Below are positions 13,769 to 21,807 of a DNA stretch of 36,043 bases, piece after piece; the stretch's first letter is position 1; the number at the start of each line of letters is the position of its first letter. The notes under the pieces are model-generated. The model ran no database searches. It was not told the origin of the DNA and worked only from the letters and a program-made list of their open reading frames with translations. Location of the stretch: assembly GCA_018822885.1 (NCBI GenBank), contig JAHJJA010000037.1, forward strand, positions 1 through 36,043. Direction: 5' to 3'. This stretch comes from Candidatus Omnitrophota bacterium. GTDB lineage: Bacteria > Omnitrophota > Gorgyraeia > Gygaellales > Profunditerraquicolaceae. A program made the translations under genes and the position numbers.

Positions 13769-14753
13769 TATTTCAGTTATCGGCGATGGCGGCTGGGGCA
13801 CTACGCTTGCTATTTTACTTAAGCAAAAAGGTTTTGATGTAAGCCTTTGGGGGGCCTTTAGCGATTACGTTTCCTATTTGGATAAGAAAAGGGTGAATTC
13901 AAGATTTTTGCCGGGTATAAAGATCCCTAAAGATATAAAGATTACTAGCGAGTTGAGCGAGGCCTCTTGCGGAAAGCAGCTCTTGGTTTTTGCCGTGCCT
14001 TCGCAGCATATGCGCGAAGTCCTGCAGAAATTAAAAGAATATGATTATCCTCGGGATGCCATTTATTTGAGTGTCACCAAAGGGATTGAAATACGGTCTT
14101 TAAAAAGAATGTCGGAAGTCATTCATGAAGAGCTCGGCGGAGTAAAGTTTGCCGTTCTCTCAGGGCCGACCATTGCCCATGAGGTGGCAAATGGGGTCCC
14201 TACCACGGCAGTGGTGGCTTCGCATGATGAAAAGGTCAGAAAGCTCCTTCAATATATCTTTATGACTGAGAGATTCAGGATTTATACTAATAGCGATGTG
14301 CTTGGGGTTGAGTTGGGCGGAAGCCTTAAAAATATCATCGCAATAGCCTGCGGGATCTCAGATGGGCTTAAATTCGGGACTAACACAAAGGCGGCTATTT
14401 TGTCACGCGGCTTGACTGAAATCTCCAGGCTCGGCCATGTCATGGGAGCTAACGCAGGAACTTTCAGCGGGATAAGCGGTTTAGGTGATTTAGTCACTAC
14501 TTGTATCAGTCAATACAGCAGAAATAGGTTTGTGGGCGAGCAGATCGGCAGAGGAAAGACCTTGAGACAGGTGGAGTCTCGTATGCAGATGGTTGCCGAA
14601 GGAGTCCCCACTGCTAAATCAGCATATGCGTTAAGCCTCAAGTATAAAGTTGAAATGCCTATTACCAAAGAAGTCTACTCTGTGCTTTTTAAGAATAAAT
14701 CACCCCTTAAAGCAGTGCGCGACTTAATGACGCGCGAGAAAAAAGAGGAGTAG
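13755..14753 (+). CDS. gpsA: NAD(P)+-dependent glycerol-3-phosphate dehydrogenase
   Basis: A 332-residue GpsA of standard length. VIGDGGWGTTLA at 8-19 is the dinucleotide-binding glycine loop (usually GAGAWGTALA). LSVTKGIE, VLSGPTIAHEVANGVPTTAVVAS, and LGGSLKNIIAIACGISDGL with the catalytic lysine follow, then SGISGLGDLVTTC and the AEGVPTAKSAY block. It reduces dihydroxyacetone phosphate to glycerol 3-phosphate for phospholipid synthesis. The start is GTG at 13755, chosen because it gives the conserved opening MEKLNISVIGDGGWG; it lies within the PilZ gene, so translation is probably coupled. Confidence 0.95.
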   Translation: MEKLNISVIGDGGWGTTLAILLKQKGFDVSLWGAFSDYVSYLDKKRVNSRFLPGIKIPKDIKITSELSEASCGKQLLVFAVPSQHMREVLQKLKEYDYPRDAIYLSVTKGIEIRSLKRMSEVIHEELGGVKFAVLSGPTIAHEVANGVPTTAVVASHDEKVRKLLQYIFMTERFRIYTNSDVLGVELGGSLKNIIAIACGISDGLKFGTNTKAAILSRGLTEISRLGHVMGANAGTFSGISGLGDLVTTCISQYSRNRFVGEQIGRGKTLRQVESRMQMVAEGVPTAKSAYALSLKYKVEMPITKEVYSVLFKNKSPLKAVRDLMTREKKEE

Positions 14754-14771
14754 GGTAGGAAAAAGATATTG

Positions 14772-14846
14772 CGGGGCGTGGCTCAGTTTGGCTAGAGCGC
14801 TTGAATGGGGTTCAAGAGGTCGACAGTTCAAGTCTGTCCGCCCCGA
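14772..14846 (+). tRNA. tRNA-Pro(GGG)
   Basis: Acceptor CGGGGCG/CGCCCCG (14772-14778 with 14839-14845), D-arm GCTC/GAGC, anticodon stem CTTGA/TCAAG with loop ATGGGGT giving anticodon GGG, T-arm GACAG/CTGTC around TTCAAGT, discriminator A. The C at position 1 and A discriminator are usual for bacterial tRNA-Pro. CCA is not encoded. An 8-bp inverted repeat TAAATTTG/CAAATTTA (14849-14856, 14874-14881) follows at once and may mark the 3' processing region. Confidence 0.92.
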
Positions 14847-14936
14847 CTTAAATTTGTAACTTTTTGTATGTATCAAATTTAATCCCAAGCTTCCCTTGGT
14901 TGTCAGTCTGAAGCGAAGGGCAAATTCAATTCTTCC

Positions 14937-16382
14937 ATGAAATACAGACACGCCTTATTCCTTAATCCTTACATCGAAAGCAAAGTAAACAGCACGATGA
15001 AGCTGTTTCCTCCTGCCGGCCTTGAATATGTCGCCACAAGCGCCAAGGAGTGCGCGGAAAGAGTCAGCTTGGTCGATCTAAGGCATGAGCAGGAATTGTG
15101 CACAATAGAGGGTTTGCTCGATTTTATTAAAAATGAAGGTGTTGATATTATTTGTGTAGGAATAGGATGGGACCGCCAGTTAAAAGAGATAGCTAAGCTT
15201 CTTAACGAGATGCCGGAAGAAATCCCTTTGATTGTCGGGGGCTATACAGCAACAGAGAAAGTAGAGGAATTGTTTAGTTCTTGTCCTAAGATAGACATTA
15301 TCGTAAGAGGGGAAGGCGAAGAAACGATAAAAGAGATTTTAAAAGGCGTTGCTTATGAGAACATATTGGGCATATCTTACAGAAAGAAAGGAAAAGTCAA
15401 CCATAATCCTAACAGGCCGCTTCCGGAAGTCGATAATATCGTTCCTCCCGAGCGTTCTTTGCGCCGCACAGACTATCATCTGATGTTAAACGGTATCAAT
15501 GTCACCAATATTTCTTTTGATTCTGTTTTAAGCGCGCGCGGCTGCCCTAATAACTGTAAGTTCTGCACTTTTACCATCAATCCTCTGGGGCAGAAGAGGA
15601 ATTATTCTGCTCGCAGCCCGGAATCAGTGGTAGATGAAATAGAGAAGCTTCCGGCAAAGGTGATCTTATTAAGTGATGACAATTTTTTTGCTTACCCAAA
15701 ACGGGCAGAAGAGATCTGTGATTTGATTATTAAGCGAAAACTCAAGAAGCGTTTTCTTGCCCAATCCCGCATCGATATCGCAAGATACCCTCAGTTGCTT
15801 GAAAAAATGGTTAAGGCCGGTTTCAAGGCGTTATTGATCGGTATTGAAAGCCCGCATGACCGCATATTAAAGCAGTTGAATAAAGGCTTTACCGCAGATA
15901 CTGTAAGAAAGGCATTCAGTGTTCTTAAGAAATACCCTATTTATTATCACGGTTATTTTATCTATGGCAACATCACCGAGACCGAAGAGGAGATGCTCTA
16001 TATTGCGGAGTTTGCCAAAGAGATAGGGGTCGACGGCATAACCCTGAATAAATTGAGGATAGAAAAATTCTCGCCGCTTAAAGAGCTTGCCGAAGCGACG
16101 CCCGGATACCATGTCACTGAAAGAGGAGAGCTTTATTCCGATACTTTCAGCCACGCTGACCTAAAGAAAATCGGCAGAAGATTGAGGTTTTCTTTCTATA
16201 CCCCCTCCAGGTTTATGAAGATGCTTTGGAAGAATATTTTTGTGACTAAATTCTTTACCCTAGGTGAATTTTCTATGTTTATTTTGGCAATCCCCAAGCT
16301 CCTTGTGAGCGTTGTGGCGAGAGAGCGCGCGCGAGGCCGACTCGGAGATTCCCTTAAGCGTACTTTCATAAGCAATGCCTAA
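14937..16382 (+). CDS. B12-binding-domain radical SAM enzyme
   Basis: A 481-residue protein in the BchE/HpnP-like class. Residues 1-150 form a cobalamin-binding-like Rossmann domain (VDIICVGIGWDRQLKEIAKLL, PLIVGGYTATEKVEELF, IIVRGEGEETIKEIL) but lack the DxHxxG motif, so B12 may bind base-on or not at all. The radical SAM cluster motif is SARGCPNNCKFCTF with C203, C207 and C210. Later, LLIGIESPHDRILKQLNKGF is a typical elongator-like strand. The C-terminal ~90 residues are basic and partly hydrophobic (FTLGEFSMFILAIPKLLVSVV). Substrate unknown; hopanoid or lipid methylation, or tetrapyrrole modification, are family possibilities only. The upstream ribosome binding site is weak. Start ATG 14937 matches the family's 'K-x-x-LxxNPYIES' opening. 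Confidence 0.85.
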   Translation: MKYRHALFLNPYIESKVNSTMKLFPPAGLEYVATSAKECAERVSLVDLRHEQELCTIEGLLDFIKNEGVDIICVGIGWDRQLKEIAKLLNEMPEEIPLIVGGYTATEKVEELFSSCPKIDIIVRGEGEETIKEILKGVAYENILGISYRKKGKVNHNPNRPLPEVDNIVPPERSLRRTDYHLMLNGINVTNISFDSVLSARGCPNNCKFCTFTINPLGQKRNYSARSPESVVDEIEKLPAKVILLSDDNFFAYPKRAEEICDLIIKRKLKKRFLAQSRIDIARYPQLLEKMVKAGFKALLIGIESPHDRILKQLNKGFTADTVRKAFSVLKKYPIYYHGYFIYGNITETEEEMLYIAEFAKEIGVDGITLNKLRIEKFSPLKELAEATPGYHVTERGELYSDTFSHADLKKIGRRLRFSFYTPSRFMKMLWKNIFVTKFFTLGEFSMFILAIPKLLVSVVARERARGRLGDSLKRTFISNA

Positions 16383-16466
16383 ATTTATCCCTTTTTTTGA
16401 GCTACCCGCCTTTTTTAAGCTGATTATCAAAAGACGAAAAATAATTGATTTTCCGACTATCCTGTG

Positions 16467-16488
16467 TTAATTTATATATCTAAATTAA
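16467..16488. promoter_or_regulatory. Inverted repeat upstream of the second PilZ gene, possible operator
   Basis: TTAATTTA (16467-16474) and TAAATTAA (16481-16488) are perfect complements around TATATC, about 24 bases before the PilZ ATG at 16512. The AT-rich dyad could be an operator overlapping the promoter of the PilZ-hom-thrC unit. A clear -35/-10 pair is not visible, so the role is uncertain. Confidence 0.4.
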
Positions 16489-16511
16489 ACCTAATAGCAG
16501 GGGAGGTATAA

Positions 16512-16943
16512 ATGAGTTATACTGGACCTGAGAGGCGAAAAGACAGGGGTAAGGTTTATATGGGTCAGGAAAGGCGCAAGAAAACGCATTTGGAATATTC
16601 CGGCCCGGAGAGAAGAAAACATCCTCGAATAATCAGGCGTTTCATCGTATCTTACCGTATCCTGCAAGAGGAGGATAATGTAGATATATCCCAAACAAAG
16701 AATTTATCTTTGGGAGGGATGCTGCTTACTACAAACAGGCAGTTTAATCCGGGTACACTTTTGGCTTTGCAGATCAGGCTTCCATTTGATGCTGACCCGA
16801 TTTTATTGACAGCAAAGGTGGTAGAGTCTCATCAGGTGACTAAAGGGCTTATCTACGACACCAGAATACAGTTTTTAACGGTGGATGAAAAACATCGCAA
16901 AGCTATCAGTGAGACAGTTGACTATTATTCAAAGAAAGGATGA
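16512..16943 (+). CDS. PilZ-domain protein with three N-terminal GPERRK-type repeats
   Basis: A 143-residue protein. The first 36 residues contain YTGPERRK (3-10), YMGQERRK (15-22) and YSGPERRK (29-36), a threefold repeat spaced about 13 residues apart. The PilZ domain follows: RKHPRIIRRFIVSY carries the R-x-x-x-R arm, NLSLGGMLLT the N-x-S-x-x-G motif, and YDTRIQFL the end. The last repeat merges with the arginine arm, so the repeats look like copies of the c-di-GMP arm itself. GGGGAGG sits 7 bases before the ATG. It lies 3 bases before hom, so it may lead the threonine operon, a surprising pairing with no known logic. Confidence 0.82.
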   Translation: MSYTGPERRKDRGKVYMGQERRKKTHLEYSGPERRKHPRIIRRFIVSYRILQEEDNVDISQTKNLSLGGMLLTTNRQFNPGTLLALQIRLPFDADPILLTAKVVESHQVTKGLIYDTRIQFLTVDEKHRKAISETVDYYSKKG

Positions 16944-16946
16944 TCG

Positions 16947-18242
16947 ATGAATAAGATAAATCTTGGGCTTATTGGTTTTGGCACTGTCGGCTCAGGGCTG
17001 GTGAAGATCCTGCGTGACAAAAAAAGCTATCTTACCCGTAAGATCGGCATGGAAATAGATATCAAGAAGATCTGTGATAAAGACCTTGTTTCAAAGCGCA
17101 ATGTCAGCGTAGAAAAGTCTCTTTTGACCCGGGATTTTAGGGATATCGTAGATGATCCCCAAATAGATGTCGTGGTCGAGCTTATAGGCGGTATACATCC
17201 GGCAAAAGAGATAATCAGTGATTCTCTTAAAAAAGGGAAAAATATCGTTACGGCGAATAAGGCCCTTTTGGCACAAGAAGGGCAAGAATTATTTGCTTTA
17301 GCAAGCGATAAAGGAAAAAATATTTATTTTGAAGCTGCGGTAGGGGCGGGTATCCCGATTATAAAATCAGTGCGCGAAGGCCTTGCGGCAAATAAATTCG
17401 CCAGTGTTTTTGGCATTGTAAACGGTACTTCCAATTTTATATTATCGAGCATGTCGGATAATAACTGCAGCCTTTCGCAGGCGCTCACCGAGGCAAAAAA
17501 GCTGGGTTTTGCGGAAAAGAACCCTACCCTTGATATTGAAGGCATAGACTCGGCGCATAAATTAATACTCTTAACCTATTTATGTTTCGGCAGGTTCGTG
17601 AAACTTGAAGATGTATTTGTGGAGGGTATTTCGCGTATATCGCTTGCTGACGTAAATTATGCCAAAGAGTTGGGTTTTGAGATAAAGCTTTTGGCGATCG
17701 CTAAGAAAGAGGGTGAGGATTTAGAGGTCCGGGTGCATCCGACTTTGATTCCGAGGGAGCATTTGCTTTCTTCGGTAGGAGGTGTGTTTAACGCGATCCA
17801 TCTTTCAAGCGATCTCGCGGGAGATCTCCTATTTTATGGCCCGGGCGCAGGGCAATTATCGGCAGCATCAGCTGTTGTGGCTGATTTGATAGATCTGACT
17901 CAGGATATTAAAGCTGGGCTTTTCAGGCCGACCTTAAATATTATTGCCGATAATTCTATTAAGCGCTTGCGTAAGATCGACGATTTCGAAAGCAGGTATT
18001 ACATCCGTTTCCTTGCTTTGGATAAGCCTGGTGTCCTGGCGCACATATCCGGTATCCTGGCGAAATTCGGTATCAGTATCGCTTCGGTTACCCAAAAAGA
18101 AAGAAGAAAGACCCAGATAGTACCCATTGTGATGATCATTCACGAGGCAAAAGAGAAGAATTTAAGAGCCGCCTTGACCGCGATAGGAAAGATCGGCGCG
18201 GTAAAAGAGGAGCCGGTTGCAATAAGGATTGAACAGGCATGA
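16947..18242 (+). CDS. hom: Homoserine dehydrogenase with C-terminal ACT domain
   Basis: A 431-residue monofunctional enzyme. [15 protein letters not shown] at 7-21 is the NAD(P)-binding loop; [47 protein letters not shown] and the [18 protein letters not shown] block with catalytic lysine follow. An ACT domain fills about 350-428 ([27 protein letters not shown]) and suggests feedback control by threonine, as known for the family. It reduces aspartate semialdehyde to homoserine. It overlaps thrC by ATGA. Aspartokinase (lysC) lies 4.8 kb downstream; aspartate semialdehyde dehydrogenase is not in the window. Confidence 0.96.
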   Translation: MNKINLGLIGFGTVGSGLVKILRDKKSYLTRKIGMEIDIKKICDKDLVSKRNVSVEKSLLTRDFRDIVDDPQIDVVVELIGGIHPAKEIISDSLKKGKNIVTANKALLAQEGQELFALASDKGKNIYFEAAVGAGIPIIKSVREGLAANKFASVFGIVNGTSNFILSSMSDNNCSLSQALTEAKKLGFAEKNPTLDIEGIDSAHKLILLTYLCFGRFVKLEDVFVEGISRISLADVNYAKELGFEIKLLAIAKKEGEDLEVRVHPTLIPREHLLSSVGGVFNAIHLSSDLAGDLLFYGPGAGQLSAASAVVADLIDLTQDIKAGLFRPTLNIIADNSIKRLRKIDDFESRYYIRFLALDKPGVLAHISGILAKFGISIASVTQKERRKTQIVPIVMIIHEAKEKNLRAALTAIGKIGAVKEEPVAIRIEQA

Positions 18243-19315
18243 TTACAAGTCACAGGTATAACGGGATAATAGAGAAGTACAAGAAGCACTTGCCGGTTTC
18301 TAGGAAAACCCCGATTATTACTCTAAATGAGGGGAATACGCCGTTAATATATGCTTTTCATTTGAGTCAGATAGTCGGCAAGGGCGTAGAAGTTTATTTA
18401 AAATACGAAGGCTTAAATCCAACGGGTTCTTTTAAGGATAGGGGTATGACTATGGCCATATCCAAGGCCTGCGAAGAGGGTTCAAAAGCAGTGATGTGCG
18501 CTTCTACCGGCAATACATCTGCTTCGGCCGCAGCTTATGCGGCCCGTTCCGGGATCAAGTGCATTGTGCTTATTCCCAGTGGCGCGATTGCGCTGGGGAA
18601 GTTGAGCCAGGCGCTTATACACGGGGCCAAGGTCTTGGCAGTCAAGGGTAATTTTGATGCCGCTTTAGATTTAGTCAAGGAGATTACAAATAAATATCCG
18701 ATTACGCTGGTTAACTCTCTGAATCCATACCGAATAGAGGGGCAGAAAACAGCCAGTTTTGAAATTTGCGACTCGTTAGGCAGGGCGCCGGATTTTCAGG
18801 TTATGCCCGTCGGAAACGCGGGTAATATTACTGCTTATTGGAAGGGGTACAAGGAGTATAAGAAAGAGGGAAAAATAAGAATATTGCCAAGGATGTTAGG
18901 TTTTCAGGCAGAGGGGGCTGCGCCAATAGTGCGCGGTTATCCGATAAAAAACCCGGAAACAATCGCAACCGCTATTCGTATAGGAAATCCCGCAAGCTGG
19001 AAGCAGGCGCAAGTCGCGCGCGATGAATCCGGCGGATTGATCGATATGGTTTCCGATAAAGAAATTATTCAGGCCTATAAATTGCTGGCGGAAAAAGAAG
19101 GGGTGTTTGTCGAGCCGGCATCCGCGGCATCAATTGCAGGGTTGTTAAAACTAGTAAAAAAAGGATATTTTAAGTCACGAGGTCACAAAGTCAGGATTGT
19201 GTGTATTCTTACCGGCCATGGATTGAAAGACCCTGATAGGGCGATTAAGAGCGTAAAAGAGCCTCGTCTGGTCAAGGCTGATTTGAAGGCAATATTAAAA
19301 GAGATCGGGTATTAA
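18239..19315 (+). CDS. thrC: Threonine synthase
   Basis: A 358-residue fold-type II PLP enzyme. [11 protein letters not shown] at 60-70 contains the PLP-binding lysine K66. [19 protein letters not shown], the phosphate-binding [14 protein letters not shown], and [13 protein letters not shown] are characteristic blocks, as is [15 protein letters not shown]. It converts O-phosphohomoserine to threonine, so the organism needs a homoserine kinase; no ThrB is in the window. It overlaps hom by 4 bases. The short class (about 350 residues, without the yeast/E. coli N-terminal lobe) is usual for this kind of bacterium. A 171-base gene-free spacer follows. Confidence 0.96.
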   Translation: MITSHRYNGIIEKYKKHLPVSRKTPIITLNEGNTPLIYAFHLSQIVGKGVEVYLKYEGLNPTGSFKDRGMTMAISKACEEGSKAVMCASTGNTSASAAAYAARSGIKCIVLIPSGAIALGKLSQALIHGAKVLAVKGNFDAALDLVKEITNKYPITLVNSLNPYRIEGQKTASFEICDSLGRAPDFQVMPVGNAGNITAYWKGYKEYKKEGKIRILPRMLGFQAEGAAPIVRGYPIKNPETIATAIRIGNPASWKQAQVARDESGGLIDMVSDKEIIQAYKLLAEKEGVFVEPASAASIAGLLKLVKKGYFKSRGHKVRIVCILTGHGLKDPDRAIKSVKEPRLVKADLKAILKEIGY

Positions 19316-19351
19316 ATAGTATTGGGTTGCGTTAATCGGTTGCGGTTGCGT

Positions 19352-19369
19352 CTGCCTGCCGGCAGGCAG
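19352..19369. repeat. 18-bp perfect palindrome, REP-like
   Basis: CTGCCTGCCGGCAGGCAG is its own reverse complement and lies in the thrC-coaB spacer. A GC-rich palindrome in an otherwise AT-rich, CGTTA-rich spacer looks like a dispersed repeat unit rather than a terminator, since no T-run follows. Copies elsewhere in the genome cannot be checked here. Confidence 0.7.
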
Positions 19370-19405
19370 GTAACTGGAAACGTTTATCGTTAATCGTTTT
19401 CGTTA

Positions 19406-19421
19406 CGTTAAACGTTTAACG
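19406..19421. repeat. 16-bp palindrome in CGTTA-rich spacer
   Basis: CGTTAAACGTTTAACG is a perfect palindrome. The surrounding spacer (19316-19486) repeats CGTTAATCG, CGTTACG and TTAACGAATGACGA-like words and their complements, including GGTTGCGTTAATC at the left and CGCAACCTATTAACC at the right as a loose inverted pair. It reads as decayed tandem and inverted short repeats, with no gene. Confidence 0.55.
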
Positions 19422-19486
19422 AATGACGATTCGAGCTACGCAACCTATTAACCAAGGAAGATTCTAGTTACACAACCGACTAACGA

Positions 19487-20146
19487 ATGACAAAATCAGG
19501 CAACTTAAAAAATAAACGTATCCTGATTACTGCCGGCCCCACATGGGTCGCGATTGATAGCGTTAGAGTGATCAGTAATACCGCTACCGGAGAAACCGGG
19601 ATTTTATTGGCGGAGGAATTTTCCCGGTTGGGCGCCAAAGTGACTTTGGTGCTTGGTCCGATCGGGAGGATCTGCCTTAGTAAGAACATCAGGTTGATCA
19701 ACTTTAGGTTCTTTGATGAGCTTAAGGATATAATTGTTAAAGAACTGAGATCGCATAGATATGATGCCATGATTCATTCTGCGGCAGTCTCTGATTATGC
19801 GCCGCAAAAGCTTTATCGAACTAAGATAGGCTCAGGTTTAAAAAAATTGGCTCTTTCCCTTAAGTCCACGCCTAAGATCATTGATTTAATAAAACAGATC
19901 CGGCCGGATATATTTTTAGTAGGATTTAAATTCGAGCCTCAATCCGGAAAGCAGCGCTTGATCAAAGAAGCAAAAGATTTGATTTTATCTTCAGGCGCCG
20001 ATTTAGTCGTGGCTAATACACTTCAAAGAAATAAGTACAAATCTTTTATTTCGGACGGCGTGAGGGTATATATTGAGGCAGAAAACAAGAGGGTGTTAGT
20101 AGCTAAACTCTCTGGTTTGGTCAAGGAAAAATTGCTATGGAATTAA
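19487..20146 (+). CDS. coaB: Phosphopantothenate-cysteine ligase (stand-alone CoaB domain)
   Basis: A 219-residue protein equal to the C-terminal half of bifunctional CoaBC (Dfp). KRILITAGPTWVAIDSVRVISNTATGETG at 9-37 is the CTP-binding and ISN-x-S/T-x-G motif; MIHSAAVSDYAP (about 86-97) and LVVANTL, KYKSFISDG follow as in CoaB. It couples 4'-phosphopantothenate to cysteine. The decarboxylase half (CoaC) is not fused and not in the window. Together with CoaX at 31565 it belongs to CoA synthesis. Ribosome binding site poor; start ATG 19487 supported by the conserved opening. Its end overlaps the next gene by 10 bases. Confidence 0.88.
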   Translation: MTKSGNLKNKRILITAGPTWVAIDSVRVISNTATGETGILLAEEFSRLGAKVTLVLGPIGRICLSKNIRLINFRFFDELKDIIVKELRSHRYDAMIHSAAVSDYAPQKLYRTKIGSGLKKLALSLKSTPKIIDLIKQIRPDIFLVGFKFEPQSGKQRLIKEAKDLILSSGADLVVANTLQRNKYKSFISDGVRVYIEAENKRVLVAKLSGLVKEKLLWN

Positions 20147-20859
20147 TGTTGGCTGATAAATATAAAGCGCTCCTGGATAGATTTGTCCGGGATTTAAAAG
20201 GAGTTTATCCTGATGGCCTTGTTTCTGTGATCCTTTACGGAAGTGCTTCCAGCGGAGAATTCATGGATAAACACTCCAATATTAATTTATTGGTGGTTCT
20301 TACGGACACGACCCTAAAGAATCTCAAGAAAGCCTCGCCGTTGATCAATAATGTAAGATTCGGCATAATCAATCCGCTTTTTTTCACTGAATCCTATATT
20401 GCTAAATCCCTGGATGTTTTTCCGATAGAATTCCTGGATATGAAGGAAAGCTATGCGGTTTTATACGGCAAGGATTGTCTTAAGGATTTGATTGTTGATC
20501 CGAAGAACTTGCGCTTTCAGTGCGAACAGGAGCTGAAATCAAAACTTATCAATATCAAAAAATCTTATTTAAAGATCAATAATAAGAATGAGCTAAAAAA
20601 TACGCTTTTTAAAGCCTCTACTTCCGTTATGCATATCCTAAAGAATTTGCTCAGGTTGAAGCTAAAGGCTCCGGCTTATTTAAAAGAAGATTGTCTGGAT
20701 CAGGTTTCAAAAGAGTTTAACAGGGAATTGTCCGGACTGAAGAGGGCTTTGGAGGCAAAGAAGAAAAATCTAAAGTTTTCTTACGCTGAAATAGATTCGC
20801 TTTTTTCAGATTTCGTAGAAGACTTAGAAAATATGGTCAGCGTGGTCGATGAGCTTTAA
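20137..20859 (+). CDS. Nucleotidyltransferase-fold protein with altered catalytic site
   Basis: A 240-residue protein. VSVILYGSASSGEFMDKHSNINLLVVL (29-55) matches the pol-beta/MNT nucleotidyltransferase core 'YGSxARGD-SDIDLLV', but the two metal-binding aspartates are replaced: N48 and N50 in SNIN. The later part is helical and lysine-rich, with a likely coiled stretch near 135-170 and 185-210, resembling a HEPN-like helical partner region. The loss of both aspartates suggests a non-catalytic binding protein; alternatively D44 or E41 could partly serve. It overlaps coaB by 10 bases and lies 8 bases before a TPM gene. The substrate or partner is unknown. Confidence 0.7.
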   Translation: MELMLADKYKALLDRFVRDLKGVYPDGLVSVILYGSASSGEFMDKHSNINLLVVLTDTTLKNLKKASPLINNVRFGIINPLFFTESYIAKSLDVFPIEFLDMKESYAVLYGKDCLKDLIVDPKNLRFQCEQELKSKLINIKKSYLKINNKNELKNTLFKASTSVMHILKNLLRLKLKAPAYLKEDCLDQVSKEFNRELSGLKRALEAKKKNLKFSYAEIDSLFSDFVEDLENMVSVVDEL

Positions 20860-20867
20860 TTTTCCTC

Positions 20868-21800
20868 ATGTATAGAAAATGGCTATTTGTTTTAACAGTT
20901 CTTTTGATCTTTGGGGGAAGTAATTTTGCTGCGGAGTTACCGCAGCCGTCCGGCTGGGTAAATGATTTTGCCGGCGTAATAAGCCAGGAATATCGGACAA
21001 AATTAGAAGATTTAGCGCAAGTTCTAGAGAAAAAGACAACAGCGGAGATCTTTGTAGTCACAGTTGACTCTATCGCGCCTTACGACGAAAAGCAAATCGC
21101 GCGAAAGCTCTTTGATAGCTGGAAGCCGGGTAAAAAGGGTAAGGATAACGGAGTTTTAGTGCTTTTGGCAGTAAGAGAAAGGCGCTGGCGTATCGAGACC
21201 GGATACGGCCTTGAAGGCATTCTTCCTGACAGCCTTTGCGGTACTATCGGCCGCAATTATATGGTGCCTCTTTTTAAAGAAGGTAAATACGGAGAGGGTC
21301 TTTATTATGGCGCGGCTGCTATTATCAGATTGGTTGCCCGTGATTCAGGGGTAGAGATAAGCGGATTAAAGGGGTTACCTGTAGAAAAAACTGGGACGGC
21401 TACGCGCGGTTCAAAGATAGTTATCTACTTTTTCGCCGTATTCTTTTTTTATTTATGGAACTTACCGTGGCCTATTTTTATAGGTTTGCCTTTTACTTTA
21501 CTTTTTGCCGGTGTTTTTTATAGCATAGCTCCGCTTGCGGGAATTCTGACAATTTGTTCCTATTGCGCTTCTATGGCAACAAGGTATTTTATTTGGAGGA
21601 ATCTTCCGCTTGAGGGCAGGCCCGGTCTATTAAAGTTGTTTATTTTTGGGCTTCCGTCTCTCGGCGGCTCTGGTAGAGGCCATAATCGGGGAGGCTACTA
21701 TGGTGGTGGATTTGGGGGAGGCTTTGGTGGCGGAGGCGGTGGCTTTGGTGGCGGGGGCGGAGGTTGCGGCGGGGGCGGAGGCGCAGGAGGAGGGTTTTAA
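20868..21800 (+). CDS. TPM-domain membrane protein, YgcG-like, glycine-rich tail
   Basis: A 310-residue secreted or membrane-anchored protein. A signal peptide (MYRKWLFVLTVLLIFGGSNFAA, cut near residue 22) leads into a TPM domain: GWVNDFAGVISQEYRTKLEDL, TTAEIFVVTVDSIAPYD, DNGVLVLLAVRERRWRIETGYGLEGILPD. Hydrophobic helices occupy about 183-240. The tail from about 270 on is almost all glycine with F and Y, a low-complexity ending common in YgcG relatives. TPM proteins have been linked to photosystem repair in plants and to membrane stress in bacteria, but a bacterial role is not settled. It begins 8 bases after the nucleotidyltransferase gene and ends 7 bases before apgM. Confidence 0.85.
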   Translation: MYRKWLFVLTVLLIFGGSNFAAELPQPSGWVNDFAGVISQEYRTKLEDLAQVLEKKTTAEIFVVTVDSIAPYDEKQIARKLFDSWKPGKKGKDNGVLVLLAVRERRWRIETGYGLEGILPDSLCGTIGRNYMVPLFKEGKYGEGLYYGAAAIIRLVARDSGVEISGLKGLPVEKTGTATRGSKIVIYFFAVFFFYLWNLPWPIFIGLPFTLLFAGVFYSIAPLAGILTICSYCASMATRYFIWRNLPLEGRPGLLKLFIFGLPSLGGSGRGHNRGGYYGGGFGGGFGGGGGGFGGGGGGCGGGGGAGGGF

Positions 21801-21807
21801 ATAAAAA

